From Streptomyces sp. ISL-94 (GTDB lineage: Bacteria; Actinomycetota; Actinomycetes; Streptomycetales; Streptomycetaceae), in contig NZ_JAGGOZ010000021.1 in the NCBI RefSeq assembly GCF_018614075.1, positions 47,349-111,348 of the forward strand: a stretch of 64,000 bases of DNA. The letters are read 5' to 3'. The notes beneath the pieces were generated by a model that was given only the letters and a program-made list of their open reading frames with translations, had not been told where the DNA came from and searched no databases. The translations under genes were made by a program, and so were the position numbers. This document shows, piece by piece, positions 58,180 through 64,000 of this stretch; within the stretch, counting starts at the first letter, position 1, and every line of letters begins with the position of its first letter.

Positions 58180-60948
58180 TCAGTCCGGCAGTCCACGCGC
58201 GGCGCGGGCCCGCGCCGCGTGCAGCAGCGCCTCGGCTGCCCGGCCGGGGTCGCCGAGCTCGCGGAAGACCGCGACCGCGGCGGTGAGGTGGTCGGCGGCC
58301 TCGGCGAAGCGGCCGAGCTCGGACAGTGCGCGCCCGAGGTTCGTCAGCACGATGCCCTCGCCCCTGCGGTCGCCGATCTCGCGGCAGATCTCCAGCTCCC
58401 GGGTGCCGACGTCGATGGCGTCCGCCAGCCTGCCCGTGGCGACGAGGGTGCCGCCTAGGCTGTTCAGCATCAGGCCCTCGCGGGTGCGGTCGCCCGTTTC
58501 CCCGAAGAGGGCGGCGGCGGTGGTGAAGTGGTCGGCGGCGTCGGCGAATCTCCGCTCCTGGTTACGGAGCAGGCCGAGGTTGCTCAGCGCCATGGCCTCG
58601 CCGTGGCGGTCGCCGGTCCCCCGGCAGACGGTGATCGCGTCGGTAAGTGTCCCGGCGGCCTCCTCCGGCCGGTCTGACACGACCAGGGCGGCGCCGAGGT
58701 TGTACAGCGTCGTGCCCTCGGTGCGGCGCTCGCCGGCGTGACGGCAGGCGGCGACCGCGTCGGTGTACGCCGTGACGGCCTCGTCCAGTCGGCCCAACTC
58801 GAGCAGGGCGCGCCCCAGGTTGCCCAGGGCCGTGCCTTCGCTGCGGCGGTCGCCCATCTTGCGGAAGACGGCAACGACCTCGGTGAGGGTCTGGACGGCG
58901 TGCTCCGGCTTGCCCGCATCCACCAGGAGGGCCGCCATGTTGCCCATCACCTGCGCTTGGCTATAGAGATCGCCGGTCTCACGGAAGAGGGCGCCTGCGC
59001 GGTGGAAGGTCTCGGCCGCTTCGGGGAATCTTTCCAGGCGCATCAGGGCGCCGCCCAGGTTGCCCAACGTCATGGCCTCGGCACGGCGGTCGCCGACATC
59101 CCGGTAGAGGCCGATGACCTCCGTGAAGATGTCGACGGCCTGTTCAAAGTCCCGTACGTGGGTCAGAGCTGTCCCGAGGGTGTTCAGGGCGCTGCCCTCG
59201 CGCCGGCGGTCGCCGGCCTCGCGCAAGACGGCGGCTGCTGCGCTACTCAGCCGGATGGAGTCGGCGAAGTGGCCGGAGTGGGTGAAGTACATGGCGAGAG
59301 CCTGGTCGAGGCTGGTGGCGGCGGGGTGGTGCGCGGGGGCGGCGAGGGCGGCTGCGACAAGGTTGCTGCGCTCGGCGTCAAGCCACGCCAGCGCCTGGTC
59401 GCGGTCGGCGAAGGTGCCGGAGGCGGGCGTGTTCTGCTCGGGCCACAGGTGGGCGTCGGCGTCCTGGGCGGTGGTGAGGTAGTGGTGGAGCAGGCGCGAC
59501 ACCGCCGGCTCCCGGCCGTCGGCTGGCGCCTCCCTCTGGCCGAGGTCGTCGGCGAAGAGGCGGACGAGGTCGTGCATCGCCCAGCGCTCCGGCCCTGCGG
59601 TGGCGGGCTCCAGGAGGTGGGTCCTGGCCAGGCCGGCCAGGAGACGCCGGGCGTGGGTGGCGCTCTCGCCGAGCAGGGCGGCCGCCGCGGCGGTCGACAC
59701 GTCCGGCCCGGGCGCCGCAGCCAGCAGGCGCAGCGCGCGCTGCTGCGGCTCCGTCAGGTGCTGGTAGGACAGCTCCAGCGACGCCCGCAACGCCAAGGGG
59801 CGGCCTTCGTCGTCGTCCCCGTCGTAGGCGAGCCGGTCCAGGCGGGTCCGGGCGTCGCGTAGTTCGTCGGCCTGATCGGCCAGGCGCCGGTCGGGCTCGT
59901 CCCGCAGCAGGGCACCGATGATCTTCAGCGCCAGCGGCAGGCGCCCGCATAGCCGCGCCAGCCGCAGTGCGTCGTCGTGCTGCGCGATGACGCGCGCGTC
60001 GTCGGTGCCGCCGGCCCGCAGCGTCCGGTCCAGGAGGTCGACGGCGTCGGCCGGGCTCATCGGGGAGAGATCGACGCGGCGGGCGGGCAGCGAGGACAGG
60101 GTGTGCCGCGAGGTGACCAGGGCCCGGTGCGGTGCGGCGGGCAGCAGGGCGTCGATCTGCCCGGGCTCGCGAACGTTGTCCAGGATGACGAGGAGCGGAC
60201 GGCCTTGCGCCGCCCGGGTGTCCAGGTGGATCCGCCAGGCATCCAGCTTCTCGTCGGTGCCTGGCAGATCCTTCGTCTTCACCCCGAGTGCGCGCAGGAA
60301 CCGGTCCGCGACCGCGCCCGCCTCCACTTGGGGGGCGTTGCTGTAGCCGCGCAGGTCGGCGAAGAGGATCCCGCCGGGGAACCACCCTCGTACCCGGGCC
60401 TGGTGGGCGGCGTGCACAGCCAGGGCCGTCTTACCGACCCCTCCCATCCCCGCCGACACGACCACCGCAGCCGCCGCGGCGTCGCCCGGACCGCCACCGG
60501 AGCCACCGTCGGGCTCCAGCAGATCCAGGATCTCGGCCAGTTCGGCCGCACGGCCGGTGAATCCCGCCAGATCCGGGGGCAGCGTCACGGGACCGGGCGG
60601 CGGGCCCGGTGACGCGGCCCGGGTCGCGGGCCGACCGCCGCGTGTGGTGTTGCGCTCCTGGCGGGCCGCCGCCAGGAGTTGCTGCCACCACCCCTCGGGC
60701 CGCCTCGCGTATCCGCTCCCCACGCCTGCCGCTTCCTGCTGAAGAAAGTGGACGAGCGCCATCACATACCGGTCGTTTCGGTCCGGAACGGTGCGGCCAT
60801 TGAGCCAGTCGCTGAGGGTCGACACGCCGATCTTCACCGGTGGGTTCCGCTGTTCTCCGAGTTGCACCAAGCGCTCGAGCGTCGGGCGCCCCGCGCTCTC
60901 GTACACCGTCGCGAGCTCCGCCCAGAACCGCCGCGCGCGCTCCGCCAC
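58180..60948 (-). CDS. NB-ARC STAND NTPase with TPR repeats and HTH-like head
   Basis: 922 residues from GTG 60948 after GGGAGG (GTG 60954 is an alternative). The HTH-like head near 20-70 (VKIGVSTLSDWLNGRTVPDR) resembles that of the STAND protein at 27.5 kb. The NB-ARC core has AGMGGVGKTALAVHAAHQAR (P-loop), RPLLVILDNVREPGQ and CGRLPLALKIIGALL (GLPL-like). From about residue 560 there are nine or ten ~40-residue TPR units (GDRRREGSALNTLGTALTHV and relatives, each with NLGxAL). The AfsR/SARP family shares this core and tail but has an N-terminal SARP domain that is absent here. Regulator or defence sensor; no effector domain visible. Confidence 0.92.
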   Translation of the reverse strand: MAERARRFWAELATVYESAGRPTLERLVQLGEQRNPPVKIGVSTLSDWLNGRTVPDRNDRYVMALVHFLQQEAAGVGSGYARRPEGWWQQLLAAARQERNTTRGGRPATRAASPGPPPGPVTLPPDLAGFTGRAAELAEILDLLEPDGGSGGGPGDAAAAAVVVSAGMGGVGKTALAVHAAHQARVRGWFPGGILFADLRGYSNAPQVEAGAVADRFLRALGVKTKDLPGTDEKLDAWRIHLDTRAAQGRPLLVILDNVREPGQIDALLPAAPHRALVTSRHTLSSLPARRVDLSPMSPADAVDLLDRTLRAGGTDDARVIAQHDDALRLARLCGRLPLALKIIGALLRDEPDRRLADQADELRDARTRLDRLAYDGDDDEGRPLALRASLELSYQHLTEPQQRALRLLAAAPGPDVSTAAAAALLGESATHARRLLAGLARTHLLEPATAGPERWAMHDLVRLFADDLGQREAPADGREPAVSRLLHHYLTTAQDADAHLWPEQNTPASGTFADRDQALAWLDAERSNLVAAALAAPAHHPAATSLDQALAMYFTHSGHFADSIRLSSAAAAVLREAGDRRREGSALNTLGTALTHVRDFEQAVDIFTEVIGLYRDVGDRRAEAMTLGNLGGALMRLERFPEAAETFHRAGALFRETGDLYSQAQVMGNMAALLVDAGKPEHAVQTLTEVVAVFRKMGDRRSEGTALGNLGRALLELGRLDEAVTAYTDAVAACRHAGERRTEGTTLYNLGAALVVSDRPEEAAGTLTDAITVCRGTGDRHGEAMALSNLGLLRNQERRFADAADHFTTAAALFGETGDRTREGLMLNSLGGTLVATGRLADAIDVGTRELEICREIGDRRGEGIVLTNLGRALSELGRFAEAADHLTAAVAVFRELGDPGRAAEALLHAARARAARGLPD

Positions 60949-61125
60949 TGCCACCCTCCCGAACTCCCCGGAAAAGACTGTGAGATGCCAGCCCACCAGG
61001 CTTGTCACGGCCGCACAAGCCTCCTGCAGCCCTCGGACACCTCGCCGGAAACTCCCCGGAAGCGCGGTACTGGCACCGCAGCCGGGCCGCATCGGGCGAC
61101 CCGCTACGCGGCGAAGGAGACAGCC

Positions 61126-61254
61126 ATGGCCGACACCGACACCCCGAACCCCTCCCCCCGTACCCGCGACGCGCTCGCCAGGTGCCTACGACTCCTCGCG
61201 CTGGCCGCCGTGAGCGGCGCCGCCGAGGCCGTCGTCAACTGGCTCTTCAGGTGA
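61126..61254 (+). CDS. Small putative protein, 42 aa
   Basis: ATG 61126 after GAAGGAGA. Acidic Pro-rich start (MADTDTPNPSPRTRDALARC) and one hydrophobic helix (LRLLALAAVSGAAEAVVNWL). Its stop overlaps the GTG of the next, broken gene (GTGA). Possibly a membrane leader protein. Family not recognised. Confidence 0.45.
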   Translation: MADTDTPNPSPRTRDALARCLRLLALAAVSGAAEAVVNWLFR

Positions 61255-61735
61255 ACGCCGCCGAGCCGGAGGACCTTGCGGCAGTACTGCTCCGGGAACC
61301 GCGGGGGAGGCATAGCCCACGTAACCACGACGAGTTCAGGCGCCGGGCGGTTCTTGCTGGTCTGAGACCCCCAAGGGGGGCCGTGACCTTCGTGGCCGAC
61401 ACCAGCAAGAGCAAGCTGGACGCCGCCCAGATCGCCCTGGCCAAGTCCCTGGGGCTGGTCCCGCTGCCCAGCAGCGAGTACATGAAGGTACCCAAGGGCG
61501 ACAAGGGGGTCACGCCGAGCAGAACATCCTGGCCTTCCTCAGCAGGATGAACGACGGCCAGTCGCAGCCCACGTGGCTGCCATCGCACGGCGCCGCGTCG
61601 AACGTCGTCTGCAACAAGTTCTGTGCGCCCGTCGTCCGGGGCAGCGGCGGAGCCATGTTCGGGCTGGTCCACTCCCATTCCCACGGGGCACAGCAGAACC
61701 AGTTCTATTGGCCCTCCCCGCACAAACCCGCGTAA
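61251..61735 (+). pseudogene. Frameshifted deaminase-like toxin/enzyme domain
   Basis: From GTG 61251 the frame reads FVADTSKSKLDAAQIALAKS and YMKVPKGDKGVT, then goes out of phase at about 61515. The next frame continues with AEQNILAFLSRMNDGQSQPT, HGAASNVVCNKFCAPVV and VHSHSHGAQQNQFYWP, ending at 61735. The AEQN helix and the CNKFC Cys pair resemble the zinc-binding motifs of deaminase-fold toxins, but the usual His-Ala-Glu is not exact, so this is tentative. A 1-nt change at about 61510-61520 has broken the gene. Confidence 0.5.
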
Positions 61736-61744
61736 ACAGGCAGC

Positions 61745-62754
61745 ATGGAAATCACACATGTCAACGCTGTGCTGCTGGCCGAGGAGCGTCTTCCCGGGAT
61801 CGGCTCAGGCTACTTCCGGCCTGATGCCTGGCAGGTGCGCAACGGCGCGGTCTGGATGGTGGGCAGAGAGGACAAGGACCTGGTCCTCGCGCGGGTTTCC
61901 GAGGATCAGTCCCGGGTCTTCGACGGACAGGAACTCCGCGCGGCACCCGGTCCCGCTCTCCGCACCGCGTTCGTCTCCCCCCTCCCGGATGGCGCCTTGG
62001 CGGTGATCGGCAGTGGGTACGTCGCCGTGGTCGAGGCGGACGGGCGGACGCGGTGGAGGTACGAACACGAGTCCTGGGCCGACGAGCGCATCGCCACGGG
62101 GGCCTGTACGGCCGACTCCTCGGGCCGCCGGCTGCTGGTGACGGTACCCGGCCCGACGAACCCCGACGGCCCCTACCCCGGCGACCTGATCGTCGTACTC
62201 GACCTCGCCGACGGCCGCCTCCTCGCGCAGACGGTACTCCCGTCGGCCTCCGCCGGTTACGGCTTCCAGCAGTCGCTGACCGACCCTGCCCAGATTTTCC
62301 TGGACGCCCCCAGGGCGACACCTTCCACGCCCTGCTCGTCACCCTGAACGGCGACACCCCGCAGGCGGAACACGTCGGCTACGAGGACGAGCCGTTCGCC
62401 GGACTGGCCCGCGACGGGGCGTTCCTCAAACTGGACGTGGGCGGCGACTGGCTGGGCCGCTACCAGCCCGGACACCCGGACGTCAGCGCGGACGCGGAGG
62501 ACGTCCTCCCCGACGGCCTGCGCTTCGTGGGCTACCGACCGGGCTTCCTCGACGCGGACCGCGTCCTGGCGGCCGTCGCCGAGGAGCAGGACGGGGAGGA
62601 CAACCGCAATCTCCTCCTGGAGGCCCACACCCTCCGCCCCACCGCCGAAGTCACCTACTCGGCCACCACCTGCTGCGACCCTCTCGCCCTGGGCGACGGC
62701 ACCTGGCTCACGTCCCATTCGAACGACACCCTCCGCCGCTGGCGCACGGCCTGA
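61745..62754 (+). pseudogene. Beta-propeller-like protein, split by a frameshift
   Basis: ATG 61745 starts a beta-rich protein (WQVRNGAVWMVGREDKDLVL; LAVIGSGYVAVVEADGRTRW; LIVVLDLADGRLLAQTVL) that leaves frame at about 62310 (FLDAP then out of phase). The other frame continues GDTFHALLVTLNGDTPQAEH through NLLLEAHTLRPTAEVTYSAT to a stop at 62752-62754. Joined, it would be about 336 residues with four-stranded repeats like a WD/PQQ-type propeller. It directly follows the deaminase-like gene and might be its immunity partner. Two neighbouring frameshifts suggest a dead pair or local sequence error. Confidence 0.6.
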
Positions 62755-63184
62755 CGGCGCAGCCTCCCAGTCGCGCGGGCCACGGCACCGAAAGTCTGCG
62801 TCTGCGTGGCTGCCGCCTACCAGGGCCCTGGACCAGGTCCAGGGCCCTGCTGATCGGCACGGCGAAGCGGGCCAGGGAGAAAGAGCGCCTGCCCACGCTG
62901 CCGCAGCGGGAGAAGCGTCACGGACGCTCGCGCGCGCGGCGAAGGTGCTGTTCGAGGAGCACACCTGCACCGCTGCCCGCCCTCGGGCCCGACTCAGAGC
63001 AGATGCCCAGCCCTGGGGCTTCGCGGCTTGATGCCCTTGCCGTGGTACAACACGGTGCTCGCACCGGGCCTTCCTGCACCTCAACTACTCACACCCGGAT
63101 GACCCCGCCATGCGGGCTTGTGCCCGGCGAGAACGGCCCCAGCCCAGCCTGGGGCGAGGTTGCCGCGGGGGCCATGATGGGTGC
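62755..63184. other. Gene-free stretch with a hairpin
   Basis: No supportable gene. It contains the terminator hairpin at 62821-62849. Confidence 0.35.
62821..62849. terminator. Hairpin, perfect 13-bp arms
   Basis: CAGGGCCCTGGAC-CAG-GTCCAGGGCCCTG, about 70 bp after the propeller gene. A likely transcription terminator. Confidence 0.7.
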
Positions 63185-63784
63185 ATGAGCAGTCATCAGC
63201 CCCTTGTTATTGCTGCCGCACAGGCGGCCGGTCCGTGTGTCGCGGGGGAGGAATCGGCCTGGCAGACGCGGGTACGAGCGCTGGCCGTCGATCTCTTTGT
63301 GTTGGGTGATGTGGTGGCCCGGGACATTCAGCGATTGGGCGCGGCGACTCGGTTTCCCGCGACGCTGCTGGGAGTAGTGACGGAGGACTCGAGTAAGCGC
63401 GGTGTGCTGTTGCTGCGCAACGTCTCGGGTGAGTTGGAGCCGGCCATCCGTACGGATCGGGGCGACACGGATGCTGGTGCGGCGATGATCACGCGGGCTC
63501 AGTCGTTGGTGGGGCGCCGGGTGCTGGTCTACAAGGAGATGGAGGCTCTGGCGTCGAATCCGATGCACAAGGCGCGGGTGGTGGTGCACCTGATGGACCT
63601 GGGGCTGGAGACGGAGTCCATTGGTGAGGACGAGGCCAAGGGACACGTCCTCCAGGCAGCTGCTGGAGATCGGGACCTAGCGCTCCGTGCCTGGCAGCAG
63701 GCCTCGCTCCCGGACCGCGGCCCGGTGACGGCGGCTCAGCTAGGCGGTGTGCTGGCATGTCTGCAGCAGGCGAGTCGAACATAG
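63185..63784 (+). CDS. Unknown protein, 199 aa
   Basis: ATG 63185. Mixed alpha/beta soluble protein (LGVVTEDSSKRGVLLLRNVS; AAMITRAQSLVGRRVLVYKE; KARVVVHLMDLGLETESIGE; ALRAWQQASLPDRGPVTAAQ). Codon third positions are less GC-biased than in the surrounding genes, which hints at a different origin. The VLVYKEMEAL-ARVVVHLMDLG pattern resembles OB-like or single-strand DNA-binding adaptors of Streptomyces plasmids, but I cannot assign a family. It precedes the leader-like element at 63.82 kb. Confidence 0.6.
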   Translation: MSSHQPLVIAAAQAAGPCVAGEESAWQTRVRALAVDLFVLGDVVARDIQRLGAATRFPATLLGVVTEDSSKRGVLLLRNVSGELEPAIRTDRGDTDAGAAMITRAQSLVGRRVLVYKEMEALASNPMHKARVVVHLMDLGLETESIGEDEAKGHVLQAAAGDRDLALRAWQQASLPDRGPVTAAQLGGVLACLQQASRT

Positions 63785-63814
63785 CTGGCCACATTCACCG
63801 AAAAAATGCGGTAA

Positions 63815-63892
63815 TGACCATTACGTCCGAATCGGTGAAAGTTATGCAAACGGGGCTGCCGCCGCCCTAAAGTGGCAGGTCAGTCCAATGCC
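63815..63892 (+). promoter_or_regulatory. CRISPR-leader-like sequence without an array
   Basis: TCGGTGAAAGTTATGCAAAC and CCTAAAGTGGCAGGTCA match the two leader boxes in order and spacing (box 2 at 63868-63882 is identical to that of leader 1). The following sequence (GTCCAATGCCGG...) is not a repeat, and none is seen to the window end at 64000. Confidence 0.7.
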
Positions 63893-64000
63893 GGTGAGTT
63901 AGCGAGTCGATGCAGGTCAGGCGGGCACCGGTGGTGGATTGGGGCCGAAATCTCCCCTGGTGACACTGCGTAGTTCGCTACCGGTCTCTTATAAACATCT

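Noticed and set aside
58180..60948. Calling the NB-ARC/TPR protein AfsR
   Set aside because: No SARP DNA-binding domain at the N-terminus; only the NTPase core and TPR tail are shared.

Overview
The window looks like a segment of a large conjugative plasmid, or an integrated conjugative element, of a Streptomyces-type actinomycete. The DNA is very GC-rich and most genes start with GTG or ATG in GTGA/ATGA overlaps with the gene before. The segment combines a single-strand transfer apparatus with ParA/ParB partition and two winged-helix replication-initiator-like genes. No rRNA or tRNA gene was recognised.

Layout. 1-4.5 kb: end of an operon of unknown function, then two tandem paralogs (the second cut by a nonsense codon) and a decayed gene. 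4.5-15.7 kb: a type IV secretion/conjugation cluster. On the minus strand it holds a ParA-like ATPase, a VirB2-like protein, a frameshifted lipoprotein-like component, a VirB6-like protein, an SCO6880-type protein, VirB4 and VirD4/TraG. On the plus strand it holds a divergent two-gene unit starting with a transglycosylase/NlpC-P60 hydrolase. 15.7-19.6 kb: CRISPR array 1, transposase debris, a second copy of a segment from 1.8-2.0 kb, and toxin/immunity-like fragments. 19.6-24.9 kb: an ECF sigma factor with its membrane partner, and a MobF relaxase-helicase. 25-27 kb: two unknown genes.

27.2-37.2 kb is the most interesting part: a complete type I-E Cascade operon (cas8e/cse1, cse2, cas7e, cas5e, cas6e) without cas3, cas1 or cas2. 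It is followed by CRISPR remnants, a small membrane protein gene and a large STAND NTPase with helical repeats. 37.4-43.7 kb: HxlR regulator, SnoaL-like gene, parB, parA, a probable origin region and two rep-like genes. 44-64 kb: an accessory zone where CRISPR leaders and arrays (44.1, 47.8, 51.5, 57.4 kb, and a leader without array at 63.8 kb) alternate with cargo. The cargo includes an SF1 helicase, an ESX-like WXG protein set, a sugar/glycosyltransferase island, an XRE regulator with an HD hydrolase, a second STAND NTPase (NB-ARC/TPR) and several frameshifted genes.

Four copies of a perfect 28-bp palindrome (27.2, 32.0, 38.4 and 38.85 kb, the last inside parB) mark the replication/partition/Cascade region. 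They are candidate plasmid centromere sites. The CRISPR loci share the same repeat and leader boxes, so the single Cascade operon could process all transcripts. With no Cas3 present, the neighbouring STAND proteins are the most attractive candidate effectors. That link is an inference from gene order, not something the sequence proves.
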